Shown here: one piece after another, positions 34,056-42,858 of the stretch
Layout: the number at the start of each line of letters is the position of its first letter
Numbering within the stretch: the stretch's first letter is position 1
Assembly (NCBI GenBank): GCA_023397475.1
Contig: JAEWUD010000030.1
Coordinates: 10,616 to 74,615 of the forward strand
Length of the DNA stretch: 64,000 nucleotides
Direction of reading: 5' to 3'
Origin: Bacillota bacterium
Lineage (GTDB): Bacteria > Bacillota > Clostridia > Saccharofermentanales > Saccharofermentanaceae
Translations under genes and position numbers: made by a program
Notes under the pieces: generated by a model
What the model saw: the letters and a program-made list of their open reading frames with translations, nothing else
Database searches by the model: none
Told to the model about the DNA's origin: nothing

Positions 34056-34766
34056 TTATTCTTTCACCGATAGTTGCTTGATGAACTCGTCTATTTTTTC
34101 GACCGCTATATTCTGCTGTTCCTCTGCTGAGATCGTCGCCGTGCCGTCGCCGGCCTGCGCGCCGTAATTGCCAAACTGCGCATGATTCCCGCCTTCAATT
34201 TCTACCTCGTTGTCACCGCCGGAAAGCTTAGCGCGGTCAAGAACCCGATCCTCTGATCCGTAGAGAACCAGGGTATCCTCCACCGGTACATTGCCATAGA
34301 CATATGCGCCGAGAAGGATCAACCCATCCGCAGTTTCGGGATGATCGGAGAGATACGAGCTGGCCATCGCACCGCCTAACGAGTGCCCGGCCAGAATCCA
34401 GTGTTCAATCTCGGGGTGTTGGGAGAAGACGCCCTCTGCCGCATTTATATCCAGAATCGCCAGATTGAAGGGCATCTGAACCAGTACGCAGAGATATCCT
34501 CTCTGTTGCAGTTTTTGCAACAATGGCAGATACGACGTGTACTCGACTTTGGCACCCGGATAGAAAATGATCCCCGTATCGGTTTCGTCATCCGGGGTGA
34601 GAGTTATTGTATTGTCCTGTGTGACAACGGATCCGGAATTGTCCATGACAAGCAACGCGTCAGGATCCGCGCGATAATAATCAGACGTATAGAGAAGGAA
34701 ACCGCCGACGGCAAGGACGATGACGGCGAGTAGGGCCAGAAGGATTCGCCTGCCATACTTTTTCAT
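34056..34766 (-). CDS. Membrane-anchored alpha/beta hydrolase
   Basis: A 236-residue protein with an N-terminal membrane helix (about residues 7-26, acting as anchor or signal) and a compact alpha/beta hydrolase domain. GIIFYPGAKVEY is the oxyanion strand, ILAGHSLGGAMASSY the nucleophile elbow (Ser near 126), LVLYGSEDRVLD gives the Asp and IEGGNHAQFGNYG the His. Family members of this size (DUF-type 'dienelactone hydrolase-like') have undefined substrates. It is divergent from a TetR gene that shares the 199-bp intergenic region. Confidence 0.82.
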   Translation of the reverse strand: MKKYGRRILLALLAVIVLAVGGFLLYTSDYYRADPDALLVMDNSGSVVTQDNTITLTPDDETDTGIIFYPGAKVEYTSYLPLLQKLQQRGYLCVLVQMPFNLAILDINAAEGVFSQHPEIEHWILAGHSLGGAMASSYLSDHPETADGLILLGAYVYGNVPVEDTLVLYGSEDRVLDRAKLSGGDNEVEIEGGNHAQFGNYGAQAGDGTATISAEEQQNIAVEKIDEFIKQLSVKE

Positions 34767-34880
34767 GTTTCTTCCTTTCTTATTCTCACGAAAACATACA
34801 CCTATGATGATAATACCGCGTAGTAATGGGAGATGAAATACTGAGGCATGCGGAAAATGGAATGCGAGAAACTTTGGCCC

Positions 34881-34910
34881 TTGACACACGGTTTACTTTT
34901 GTGTTATATG
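34881..34910 (+). promoter_or_regulatory. Promoter of the TetR-hydrolase unit
   Basis: TTGACA (34881-34886) and TATATG (34905-34910) are 18 bases apart, with the ATG 56 bases on. Two near-identical T-A-T-T-(T)-C-G-T-A-A segments lie downstream, and GTTTAC occurs twice; these could be repressor sites. Confidence 0.5.
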
Positions 34911-34965
34911 TTTACTATATTCGTAAATTTTTTATATTTCGTAAGCCCTTCGCGTTGAGGTGATT

Positions 34966-35514
34966 ATGAGCACAAAATCCGAGAAGTACATTTCCCTAAT
35001 CGACACCGCTAAGAACTTGTTTTTTCGACATGGCATCCGAAGAGTAACGATCGAGGAAATCTGCGCGGAAGCGAAGGTCAGCAAGGTCACCTTCTACAAG
35101 TATTTCACGGACAAGAATGACCTGATCCGGGTGATTCGGGAGGAGTTGACGCAGATTGGTTTCGCGCGACTGGATGAGATTAATGCCCTTCCACTCTCCT
35201 ATCCGGAGAAGGTGGAGATGATGACGGCTTGGAGGGTACAGTTTTTCGCGTCGATGAAGGGCGACTTCATCAAGGAGATCATCGATGTCAAATCCGTCTC
35301 CGAAGAGATCAAGCAAAGGTATCTCGCGAACATCCGGAAGGCTCAACAAGAAGGCGAGATCGACCCAACCCTATCGCCGGATCTGATCTGGCTCGTCACC
35401 GAGAAGTTCAACGAGATCGTTAAGGATGGCCACTGGGAGAGTTGTGTTTCCGATCACATACAGGCACAGGAACAGTTACGAAGCATGTATTTCTATGGAT
35501 TACTGAAGAGATAA
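34966..35514 (+). CDS. TetR-family regulator
   Basis: A 182-residue protein. HTH at about residues 10-55: ISLIDTAKNLFFRHGIRRVTIEEICAEAKVSKVTFYKYFTDKNDLI. The ligand domain is helical and acidic. GAGG five bases before the ATG supports this start over the GTG two codons earlier. It is followed after 21 bases by an alpha/beta hydrolase on the same strand and faces another hydrolase, so it may control both. Confidence 0.88.
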   Translation: MSTKSEKYISLIDTAKNLFFRHGIRRVTIEEICAEAKVSKVTFYKYFTDKNDLIRVIREELTQIGFARLDEINALPLSYPEKVEMMTAWRVQFFASMKGDFIKEIIDVKSVSEEIKQRYLANIRKAQQEGEIDPTLSPDLIWLVTEKFNEIVKDGHWESCVSDHIQAQEQLRSMYFYGLLKR

Positions 35515-35535
35515 GCGAAGCTTAGGAGGCTCCCT

Positions 35536-36681
35536 ATGTCTGTGAACGAAGTGAAATTCCCCGTCGGTTACTATCCTTTTCACGCAAAGAAGGTCTTCAA
35601 CTACCAACTGAACCGCTGGCACTCGATTGGACTTGCGGATTATGAGGACTGTGTTCGCATGGGCAAGGAGATCAAGACCTTCCATGATTGGACGGAGACG
35701 ATGACACGTTATGCCGTAGGAGCGGAGCAGGAGGGGCGACTCCTTCATGCAGCCGCATACTTTCGTTCGTCTGAATTCTATACAACCTACGATGTCGCGC
35801 GAAAAGACGCAATCTATGACAAGTTCTCGGACGTGTTCTACAGGGCTGTCAGCGCCGAGAGCTTCACAAGAGAGATGATACCCTTCGAAAACGCCCAAAT
35901 ACCCATCCTGCGGTTTGCCGCCGTCGGTCCGAAGACGGGAACCGTCCTTCTTCACGGCGGATTCGATGCGTTCGTGGAGGAATGGTTCTTCATCTTGAAA
36001 TATCTCTCACAGAACGGATTCGAGGCCATCGGATTCGAGGGACCCGGTCAAGGCCACATGTTGCTCAAGCAGGGCATTCCGCTCGATTACCGCTGGGAGC
36101 GGCCGGTCAAAACTATTCTCGATCATTACAACATCAACGACGCAGCGATCTTCGGATTGTCGATGGGCGGTTGGTTTTGCCTGCGGGCCGCGGCCTTCGA
36201 ACCGAGAATTAAATACGTCATCGCATCCGGACATGCGATCGATTACTCCAGAATCCCCCCTGAATTTGCCCGGTCGTTGATGATGTTCTTCATCAAACAC
36301 ATGCGCAACTACACGGCCGATTCCTTCGTCAATGTCAGCCGGAAACAGGACATCCAAGGCTGGCAGACCCAACAATTGTCCCATATTACGAAGAAAGCGC
36401 CATTGGAAGCGTTCGAGTATTCTCTGAACCTGAACGCCGAGAACCTGCATTGTGAGCAAATCACACAGGACGTCCTTTACTTCTCCGGTCAGCATGATCA
36501 CTACGTCCCGATCAAGATGCACAAGAAACAAGTCGCATTGCTTACGAACGCAAAATCGCTGGAAGAGAAGATCTTCACGAAGAGCGAAAACGCGGACAAT
36601 CACTGCCAGGTCGGAAATCTTGGCTTGATGCTACAGGATGTGACGAATTGGTTGACGAGAAAGATGGATGAGAGGCGTTAA
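35536..36681 (+). CDS. Alpha/beta hydrolase (FrsA/DUF1100-like)
   Basis: A 381-residue cytoplasmic hydrolase with a helical N-terminal cap (residues 1-110) and a core domain. VLLHGGFDAFVEEW is the oxyanion strand, AIFGLSMGGWFCLRAA the nucleophile elbow (Ser near 213), YFSGQHDHYVP holds the Asp and NADNHCQVG the catalytic His. The large cap and size resemble FrsA/2,6-dihydroxypseudooxynicotine hydrolase relatives. AGGAGG precedes the ATG, 21 bases after the TetR stop, so both share the promoter upstream of that gene. Confidence 0.85.
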   Translation: MSVNEVKFPVGYYPFHAKKVFNYQLNRWHSIGLADYEDCVRMGKEIKTFHDWTETMTRYAVGAEQEGRLLHAAAYFRSSEFYTTYDVARKDAIYDKFSDVFYRAVSAESFTREMIPFENAQIPILRFAAVGPKTGTVLLHGGFDAFVEEWFFILKYLSQNGFEAIGFEGPGQGHMLLKQGIPLDYRWERPVKTILDHYNINDAAIFGLSMGGWFCLRAAAFEPRIKYVIASGHAIDYSRIPPEFARSLMMFFIKHMRNYTADSFVNVSRKQDIQGWQTQQLSHITKKAPLEAFEYSLNLNAENLHCEQITQDVLYFSGQHDHYVPIKMHKKQVALLTNAKSLEEKIFTKSENADNHCQVGNLGLMLQDVTNWLTRKMDERR

Positions 36682-36743
36682 AGGGTGTTGAAGAGGCGTT
36701 GTCGTGTTAATCATAGATATAGAGGGAGTCTCGCGAGCTGTCT

Positions 36744-36990
36744 TGTGGACGAAAATACCGCGGATGGCCAGTTTCCTCCACAAATCCTTACGGTGGCGAC
36801 GTTCGTACACATATACTCATTCGGTCAATGGCCTTAACTTGTACATAGGGCTGCGAAATCTCACCGCGTGGCTGCCCGACCTACTAAAATGCGCTCAGAC
36901 GCCGTTTTAGTAGGTTTGTCATAGATAAGAAACCCGCGCCGGGACGCCGGCGCACCTACTCAAATACCCAATTCCGCTGTTTGAGTAGGT
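36744..36990. repeat. Hairpin cluster with stems TGTGGACGAAA, CCTACTAAA and CCTACTCAAA
   Basis: Three copies lie between convergent genes: 36744-36782 (TGTGGACGAAA / TTTCCTCCACA, one mismatch, 17-nt loop), 36878-36916 (ACCTACTAAA / TTTAGTAGGT, 17-nt loop) and 36954-36990 (ACCTACTCAAA / TTTGAGTAGGT, 15-nt loop). The last two are 75 bp apart centre to centre. The gap 36682-37071 shows no gene. Confidence 0.85.
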
Positions 36991-37071
36991 AATCATCGGG
37001 GAATATCAAAATAAAATTGTCGATAATACAACATTTTAACATCAACGAGAATTTCGCCCCCCCAATGGATC

Positions 37072-38061
37072 TCAATCAATCAGATCATTCTGGAATCTCG
37101 ACAGGTGTTCATAGGGAAGGATCAGTCGTCCACGGTAGAGGCCGCAGCCGTCGTTGATCAGGGAATTGTCCATCGCCGCGAACATATTGACGTCGATTTT
37201 CGCAAGTTCAAGGTTCTGCAATTGGATTCCGCGCTCATAGGCATCGTCGAAGTAGATGTTCTCGCCCTTGGGGATGGCCTCTCTTTTCGCGCGTTCGGCT
37301 TCCTGGCGCTTCTCGTAACCCAGATGGTTGGCCGGCCCGATCTCCGCGAAATCATCCATTTCTTTGGTGCGGAGCTGTACCTCGATATAGCAGCGGGCAA
37401 TGTTGTCGTAGAATGTGATGTGCAACGACCGGTAGCCGCTTGCCTCCGGATTCTCGACGTAGTCTTTATAGTATTCACGAACATCCGCCTGCAATAGAGG
37501 GGATTGATTCTTCCCCGTGAAGGAGGAAGGTTCAGCAGTGAAGCCGCGCTCTTCCAGAAATCCCAGGAGCTTATTGGCTACGTCATAGAGATACTTGTTC
37601 TCTTCTGTCGCACGATTCTCGCCGTCTTTCAGATGGCACTTGGGCAATGAGATGACGATTCTGTAGGCAATCAGATCGCGAAAACAATTGAGATTGCTTT
37701 TCAATTCCATCAGTGACGGGTACTTGCCGTTCTTACGGTAGTAATCGTAGATGTACTCGACGATATGGCCGTTGAACTTCGACTCCGCTCGGATCAGGGA
37801 CTTGATACGGCCCTTGAATGTGAAGGCAAGAAAAGGATAGTCATTCGCCATCAGTTTATAGAACTCGCGAATCCGCTGCGATTGCGATGTCAAGAATTCG
37901 TTGTGCTGCAGAAGTTCCGCGATTTGAAGCAGAACATTACAGTGCAGAAGATCAATTTGATTATCCGTTTCTCTCGCCGACTGCTTCAAGTCTTCTGAAT
38001 ATCTCTGAAGGATCTTCAGAACGGTATCGCCGGAGTATAAATAGTCATTCAACGTTCTCAT
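37072..38061 (-). CDS. RelA/SpoT-domain protein, small alarmone synthetase-like
   Basis: A 329-residue cytoplasmic protein. After a helical N-terminus the synthetase domain spans about 85-250: GRIKSLIRAESKF, DLIAYRIVISLPKC, GYRSLHITF, IEVQLRTKEMDDFAEIGPANHLGYE. These match the GDP/GTP-binding and catalytic motifs of (p)ppGpp synthetases, with Ala where many have Gly before the YRIV. There is no HD hydrolase domain and no regulatory ACT/TGS domain. It would make (p)ppGpp or a related alarmone; a toxin-like or phage-defence role as in ToxSAS cannot be excluded. ATG has AAGGTG six bases upstream. Confidence 0.8.
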   Translation of the reverse strand: MRTLNDYLYSGDTVLKILQRYSEDLKQSARETDNQIDLLHCNVLLQIAELLQHNEFLTSQSQRIREFYKLMANDYPFLAFTFKGRIKSLIRAESKFNGHIVEYIYDYYRKNGKYPSLMELKSNLNCFRDLIAYRIVISLPKCHLKDGENRATEENKYLYDVANKLLGFLEERGFTAEPSSFTGKNQSPLLQADVREYYKDYVENPEASGYRSLHITFYDNIARCYIEVQLRTKEMDDFAEIGPANHLGYEKRQEAERAKREAIPKGENIYFDDAYERGIQLQNLELAKIDVNMFAAMDNSLINDGCGLYRGRLILPYEHLSRFQNDLID

Positions 38062-38216
38062 GTCAATCACCTTTTCAGATACCCGCGTTCGCTTTTTTTA
38101 CTTATCCATCATAATCGATACCGCAAGAGCTTGTCACGTTTCGACGAGACTCATTGCTCGGCCGTAAATTCTCATCATAAAACCACAGAGAGATGTTCAC
38201 CGTATTCAGATTTGCG

Positions 38217-38807
38217 TCAACGCCCCGCACGCAAGTTGGCAACTGTTCGCTTCTCAATCAACAGATTGCTGAAGTAACGGTAGCCGCCTTCACCCGTCGG
38301 GCACTGTGCCTCTATCCCGACTTTGACTGTTTTCTCGATCGGCAAATAGAATACGCGTACCATGTCATATTTCTGTCCGTCAAGAGAGTAGTGAATCGCA
38401 AAATTGTTACCGACTCTTGCGATTTGGAGCCAAACAGAATCCGCATCAATATTACAACCGTTCGCGTCATCTGAGATAATATTGGTCACTACACTCACAA
38501 CCGCATTGGTATTGAAATCGGACCTCTCAAAAGCCGCCTTAATCCACATGCTGTCATTTTGGATGACCATGAGACATGCCGCATCATAGGTCGATTGGAA
38601 GTTGGGTCTCAACTTCGCCTGTATAACAAAATCCCCATCCATTTCTTTGTAGAAAAACGGAGCGTCACCATGCGGTCCCGGAAACCTCCCGTGTTCAGGG
38701 ATAGGGTCGTTAAAATAGTTGCTGAATTCCGGCGCATAAATTGCGATTTGATCTCCTTTTGTTGCAATTTCCGTCTTGTTCAGCCATTTAAATGTTGAAA
38801 AATCCAT
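38217..38807 (-). CDS. DUF1349 (YesU-like) concanavalin-fold protein
   Basis: A 196-residue beta-sandwich protein: FKWLNKTEIATKGDQIAIYAPEFSNYFNDP, then GDFVIQAKLRPNFQSTYDAACLMVIQNDSMWIKAAFE and QIARVGNNFAIHYSLDGQKYDMVRVF, the DUF1349 pattern. Relatives sit in polysaccharide-utilisation operons and probably bind sugar. No signal peptide is present. AGAGAGG precedes the ATG. It is the last of three minus-strand genes with short gaps, after the SGNH hydrolase. Confidence 0.85.
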   Translation of the reverse strand: MDFSTFKWLNKTEIATKGDQIAIYAPEFSNYFNDPIPEHGRFPGPHGDAPFFYKEMDGDFVIQAKLRPNFQSTYDAACLMVIQNDSMWIKAAFERSDFNTNAVVSVVTNIISDDANGCNIDADSVWLQIARVGNNFAIHYSLDGQKYDMVRVFYLPIEKTVKVGIEAQCPTGEGGYRYFSNLLIEKRTVANLRAGR

Positions 38808-38824
38808 ATATACCTCTCTTTCTC

Positions 38825-39772
38825 TTAGAACCCGGTCTTCACTATCGCCGACACAAGATTACGTCCATAAATTTCTGATCCGAGAGCATTGGGATGAAGA
38901 TTATCCAAAAAATACTCGGACAAATGGGGGACGAGTCGAAATCCCTCAACAACGGTGATATTGGAATACCTCGAACAAATCTCCGCCAGCTTCTGACAGA
39001 AACGGATGAGCACCGGCTCGCCATCGGGTGAATCGCCCCTCCAGATGGGAGTGATACAGAGGACCGGCCGGTTGCCATACACCTCCAATAGTCGCTCGTA
39101 GTATTCCTCGATCCCCTTCATGCTCTCGGTTCCGTACTGGTTGGTTCCCATAGAGATGATGATCTTATCCGGATCATATCCCTCCATAGGTACAAGCACT
39201 TCTTTATCGTAAACATATCCGCCGATTCCCTGATTGAGAACATCATAGTTCAGCAGACGATTTGCGACGCTCACATACGTATGCGCGGAGCGCAATGGAC
39301 CAAAGCCCTGTGTGATGGAATCCCCCATCCACAGGACTTTCTCGTTCTTTTCCACGGGGGAGAGATCTGCATCGATCTCACAATTTCGGATCAGAACTGT
39401 CGCGTCCGCAGGCAGGTAAATCATGACCTTCTTCTCTCCTGCCGGCAGTTCAAAAGATACTTGTCCCTCTTCAGGCAAATCTTTCACGTAGTAGATCTGT
39501 GTTATCAGACCGTCAACCGCAAGCTCCATCGTGTCCTCTGATCCCGCCCATAGGATCTTGTAATCGAAGGAAATCTGCGTTGCCGTCGTATGAAGCTCAA
39601 GTGTTTTCGCATTGGAAGCCGTGCATCTCTCATACCAGAAATCAGAAGCAGCCTTGAAATACTCCATCTGCTTCACTGTATACTGAAAGGCCTGCAAATA
39701 GCCATTCTCTGTCTCGCGAAAACTGTACGCTCCGTAATAGATCTTCTTTAGCTGATCGTTGGATAGCCTCAT
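38825..39772 (-). CDS. SGNH/GDSL-like hydrolase (carbohydrate esterase type)
   Basis: A 315-residue protein with an N-terminal beta-sandwich (residues 1-130, ending LRNCEIDADLSPVEK) and a C-terminal SGNH domain. VLWMGDSITQGFGPLRS is block I with the nucleophile Ser, LNQGIGGYVYD is block II, ISMGTNQYG block III, and DNLHPNALGSEIYG block V with the catalytic Asp-His pair. This two-part layout is that of CE2/acetyl-xylan-type esterases. No signal peptide, so it acts inside the cell or is exported another way. Neighbouring DUF1349 gene suggests glycan handling. Confidence 0.85.
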   Translation of the reverse strand: MRLSNDQLKKIYYGAYSFRETENGYLQAFQYTVKQMEYFKAASDFWYERCTASNAKTLELHTTATQISFDYKILWAGSEDTMELAVDGLITQIYYVKDLPEEGQVSFELPAGEKKVMIYLPADATVLIRNCEIDADLSPVEKNEKVLWMGDSITQGFGPLRSAHTYVSVANRLLNYDVLNQGIGGYVYDKEVLVPMEGYDPDKIIISMGTNQYGTESMKGIEEYYERLLEVYGNRPVLCITPIWRGDSPDGEPVLIRFCQKLAEICSRYSNITVVEGFRLVPHLSEYFLDNLHPNALGSEIYGRNLVSAIVKTGF

Positions 39773-39803
39773 ATCATGTCCGCCTCTCAAAATTTTTCTT
39801 ATG

Positions 39804-40769
39804 TCACGAATTGATCTTCACTCTCTCGAAAATCCGATAACAGAGGTAGGTCAAATAGGGTGATGCTTCTTTTTTCTGTCCGAAATCCCAATCCTTACAT
39901 TTCTGATAGATGGATTCGGGCGTGAAAAGACCCTCCTCGTCTTGCTTCCCGCTGATATGTTCAATCATCGCAAGGAAACGTGGATCTTTTCGAGCAAAAT
40001 CATATTTGCTTAAGACGCCGGAAACACTGACAATATCATACCAGCACGGAGGTGCTTTCAATTTGCGAAAATCTGTTCCCATGTAAAACATATACGGATG
40101 TTGTGTGAGACTATTCTCCCACAGGTCAAGAAGCGATTCCACAGCCGTAACAGCAACGGGACTCTCGCGATAATCGGGGATCTGTGACAACAGGTCGGCC
40201 ATGATGAGGGTCGCATATGGGCAACAGTCATCTTTTCTGCCCGGCCCACGGAATTTCCCAAGTTCAGGGGATGCGGCGCACGGGAATCCGTTCTCTCGGC
40301 TGAGAGAAATCAGATATTCAACACCGGGCTTGATATATTCCTTGTAATCCATTCCCGATTTGAGGAGTGCAAGTAACAGCAAGGGCGCATCGCACAAGCA
40401 CCAGCTGAACACATCCTCCCCGGTGCCGCCAAAGTGCTTGGGTACGTTCGTCATGGATTGGTAAACGCCGTGTTCGTCTTTGCGCTTAATGATCTCATCG
40501 ACAGCCGTCTTGATCTGCGGGACCTCTATATCGAATCCAAGGTCGAGCAGAAACAAAAGCTTATGAATCGGCAAACCCGGATTCTTGTGATTTGTCACCA
40601 GAGTGCCATGAAAATTCGCTGCATCCGCCAGATAACTCCGGATTCGAGGATCAGTCAATGCCTCGCTTCTACTTGCTGCAAGGGTTTCCTTCGGTTCGTG
40701 ACACAGATGTAGTCGGATTGCGTATTGAAGCCAGACATCGCTTCGATCCAGTAGATTCTGATAATCCAT
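39804..40769 (-). CDS. Uncharacterised helical protein, alpha/alpha-toroid-like
   Basis: A 321-residue soluble protein I do not recognise with certainty. Repeating helix pairs (LLFLLDLGFDIEVPQIKTAVDEIIKRKDEHG, LLLALLKSGMDYKEYIKPGVEYLISLSRENG, AVTAVESLLDLWEN) with small turn motifs such as KDEHGVYQS and SRENGFPCA recall the alpha/alpha toroid of prenyltransferase/squalene-cyclase-like proteins. The segment KDDCCPYATLIMADLL has paired Cys that could bind metal. GGAGG lies ten bases before the ATG. First of the three-gene unit with the SGNH and DUF1349 proteins. Confidence 0.6.
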   Translation of the reverse strand: MDYQNLLDRSDVWLQYAIRLHLCHEPKETLAASRSEALTDPRIRSYLADAANFHGTLVTNHKNPGLPIHKLLFLLDLGFDIEVPQIKTAVDEIIKRKDEHGVYQSMTNVPKHFGGTGEDVFSWCLCDAPLLLLALLKSGMDYKEYIKPGVEYLISLSRENGFPCAASPELGKFRGPGRKDDCCPYATLIMADLLSQIPDYRESPVAVTAVESLLDLWENSLTQHPYMFYMGTDFRKLKAPPCWYDIVSVSGVLSKYDFARKDPRFLAMIEHISGKQDEEGLFTPESIYQKCKDWDFGQKKEASPYLTYLCYRIFERVKINS

Positions 40770-40818
40770 TGAAAGATCAGCCTCCTTATCCTTTTCGCCG
40801 GCAAAAATACTCTGATTC

Positions 40819-40908
40819 TTACGATTTCAGCCTCATCCATAGCGCAGGGCGAATACCGCCGAATCCAATGATAGAGGTTACCTCCGGAGTATTTACTACG
40901 GCATAGGG
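40819..40908 (-). pseudogene. C-terminal remnant of a DUF6273 gene
   Basis: About 29 codons, ending in a stop, read VTSIIGFGGIRPALWMRLKS, the same end as the intact DUF6273 gene beside it (GGIRPALWLRMDK). Upstream the frame is closed by a stop. It is the tail of a duplicated, mostly deleted copy. Confidence 0.7.
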
Positions 40909-41253
40909 TTACCGGCCATACTGCCCGTACGCGCCCGTCCAAGTATCCGCAACTTCGAGAAACGCGTCATATCCGTTGGTCCGGATATATTCTGTCGCTT
41001 CTTTATATTTTCTATACTTGTAACCGTTCTTCCCGTAGAATTCGTTCAGAATGCTACAGGAGTCATATTCACCACAGTCAGCACATGACCGAAGGTTTTT
41101 CGTTACGCAACAAACCTTCATCTTGCACTTGGCTTTGGAAAGATCTCTGTCTTTATTCTCATAGCCGATCTTACATCCTTTGCACAGATGCTCACGATAG
41201 ATCGCGCAGGTCCCGCAATACGCTCCACAACAGCCAATTTCGTTCACTGACAT
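40909..41253 (-). CDS. DUF3795 cysteine-rich protein
   Basis: A 114-residue protein with the DUF3795 pattern of paired cysteines: IGCCGAYCGTCAIYREHLCKGC, then KCKMKVCCVTKNLRSCADCGEYDSC, followed by a helical Tyr/Lys-rich end. Twelve Cys suggest metal (zinc or iron-sulfur) binding. Such proteins are frequent in anaerobes, often near GNAT or MerR genes; function unknown. GGAGTCC precedes the ATG, and the longer upstream frame lacks a site. Confidence 0.85.
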   Translation of the reverse strand: MSVNEIGCCGAYCGTCAIYREHLCKGCKIGYENKDRDLSKAKCKMKVCCVTKNLRSCADCGEYDSCSILNEFYGKNGYKYRKYKEATEYIRTNGYDAFLEVADTWTGAYGQYGR

Positions 41254-41298
41254 GATTGGACTCCTTCCCTGTTTCCCTTGTCGCAAACGTCCTTATAT

Positions 41299-41919
41299 TT
41301 ACTTATCCATCCGTAACCACAACGCCGGACGAATGCCTCCGGTACATCTTCCATCCGCGATATTTCCCTTATATATGTTGTTGCCCTGGATGCCGATAAT
41401 CCCGTCATGCCAGATATACACAGCTTTCACGCCAACGCGTCCGGGTGTCCGAATCCACCACCACCAACGGATCTCTTGATCGACTTCAAGACTTGCCGAC
41501 CGATTCGCGTTGTTCTCATCTTTTCTCTCAAACCAATAGCGCTGATTTTTCTTCGGATGATAGAGTAGCGTGCTGCTGTCACCGAAATATTTACACGCCA
41601 CTTCGTCCAGGTTCAGGATAAATACCCGGTCCTCCGTATCAACTCCGCCCTCTGTTCCATACCAGGGATTGTCCGGATTCTTATTGATTATCGGAACGAT
41701 TCTGGCCTTCTCTTCCGCGGTGAATCTCTGATAGAATTCACCATTCAGATATCTCCGTAGCGAGCAATCCGCCCACGTGATATCAACGTATGCGTTATGG
41801 TAGACGCCCTGTTCAATGATGTTCTCGGTGATAATCAGTGCAGCATTCTCCTTTACATCAAGAACTCGCCATTGATATCCGCCAAAGGGTATTAACGCAC
41901 CGGTGCTGATTTCTTCCAT
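41299..41919 (-). CDS. DUF6273-type protein, cytoplasmic
   Basis: A 206-residue protein without signal or membrane helix. IPFGGYQWRVLDVKENAALIITENIIEQGVYH is the typical start, then CSLRRYLNGEFYQRF, RVFILNLDEVACKYFG, IRWWWWIRTPGRVGV and the terminal GGIRPALWLRM. This is the minimal DUF6273 domain, related to the anchored version at 6 kb and to the remnant next door. Activity unknown. I start at the Met following GGAGGT; an upstream frame adds 21 residues without support. Confidence 0.78.
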   Translation of the reverse strand: MEEISTGALIPFGGYQWRVLDVKENAALIITENIIEQGVYHNAYVDITWADCSLRRYLNGEFYQRFTAEEKARIVPIINKNPDNPWYGTEGGVDTEDRVFILNLDEVACKYFGDSSTLLYHPKKNQRYWFERKDENNANRSASLEVDQEIRWWWWIRTPGRVGVKAVYIWHDGIIGIQGNNIYKGNIADGRCTGGIRPALWLRMDK

Positions 41920-41985
41920 GAAGCACGTACCTCCACGATCTGCTATGTTTCCATCATACTCATCCCATATTGATAGTAACATAAC

Positions 41986-42161
41986 TTATTTTAAGGAAAA
42001 TCAACGTCGTTCGATGGCTTAGTATAATTCTGTCAATAACCCTTTTTATTTTTAACCTTGTTGGATTACCGACATATAAGTCGATTGCCGATAAGTTTCT
42101 CACCGTTGTGGGACTCGTTCTCAACATTGTCATTGTATGGTTTGCTTGGATATGGCAGTAA
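41986..42161 (+). pseudogene. C-terminal remnant of a membrane-protein gene
   Basis: About 57 codons without any Met read as two hydrophobic segments (VVRWLSIILSITLFIFNLVG and FLTVVGLVLNIVIVWFAWIW), ending in TAA, with a good terminator 30 bases on. A stop closes the frame upstream. It looks like the tail of a small integral membrane protein whose 5' half was deleted. Confidence 0.55.
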
Positions 42162-42190
42162 CAAGATCTCCTTCGTTACGATAGCAACAA

Positions 42191-42224
42191 AGCAGCAATG
42201 GAGGCGGGCACTTCCATTGCTGCT
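42191..42224 (+). terminator. Rho-independent terminator
   Basis: AGCAGCAATGGA and TCCATTGCTGCT pair perfectly around a ten-base loop and are followed by CGTTTAT. It serves the remnant just upstream. Confidence 0.75.
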
Positions 42225-42313
42225 CGTTTATAGGCATGTTGACGCAGTTCGATCCGCGTGATAACATAAACGTGTTTACATAAACGCATTTTCGCAAAAA
42301 GAGAGGTATGAAT

Positions 42314-42796
42314 ATGAGAACCCTGGTTGTCTACTACTCCAACGAAGGAAATACCGAAGCCGCGGCGAGAAAAATTGCGAGTGAACTCTCGGCAGATCTG
42401 TTGAAACTGGTTCCCGAGAAGGATATACCCAAAGAAGGATTCTTCCGATTCTTTACCGGCGGAATGAAGGCATCGTTCGGACTGGGTGCGAAGCTGAAGA
42501 AGTATGATCTCAAATGGAGCGAGTACAGTCAGATAATTCTCGGAACTCCGATATGGGCGTCCAGTCCCTGCCCTGCGGTCAATCAGTTTCTGAAGGAGAT
42601 TCCGGACACATCAAAGATTACCTCAATATTCACCTTTTCCGGTGGCGGAGATAATGACAAGTGCATGCAGATCTTTCGGCGCAAAATTCCCGGACTGAGA
42701 AATAGTGTTGCGCTATGCGACAAGAAGAATCCGGAGCATTCAAAGGATAATGATCCGAAATTGAAAGGATTTATTGAAGGCTGCAAGAGCGTTTGA
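42314..42796 (+). CDS. Flavodoxin-family protein
   Basis: A 160-residue flavodoxin-like fold. TLVVYYSNEGNTEAAARKIASEL at the N-terminus is the FMN phosphate loop, YSQIILGTPIWASSPCPAVNQFL the second FMN contact, and FTFSGGGDNDKCMQIF the third. It would carry electrons or act as an NAD(P)H:quinone-type reductase. Two in-frame ATGs lie six bases apart; GAGAGG suits the second. A TetR gene follows 62 bases later on the same strand and may control it. Confidence 0.88.
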   Translation: MRTLVVYYSNEGNTEAAARKIASELSADLLKLVPEKDIPKEGFFRFFTGGMKASFGLGAKLKKYDLKWSEYSQIILGTPIWASSPCPAVNQFLKEIPDTSKITSIFTFSGGGDNDKCMQIFRRKIPGLRNSVALCDKKNPEHSKDNDPKLKGFIEGCKSV

Positions 42797-42858
42797 AGCG
42801 GACAGTAGCGAGAACCGGCTTTACGATCTTATGCCACAAGCGAATCTGAAAGGAAACT

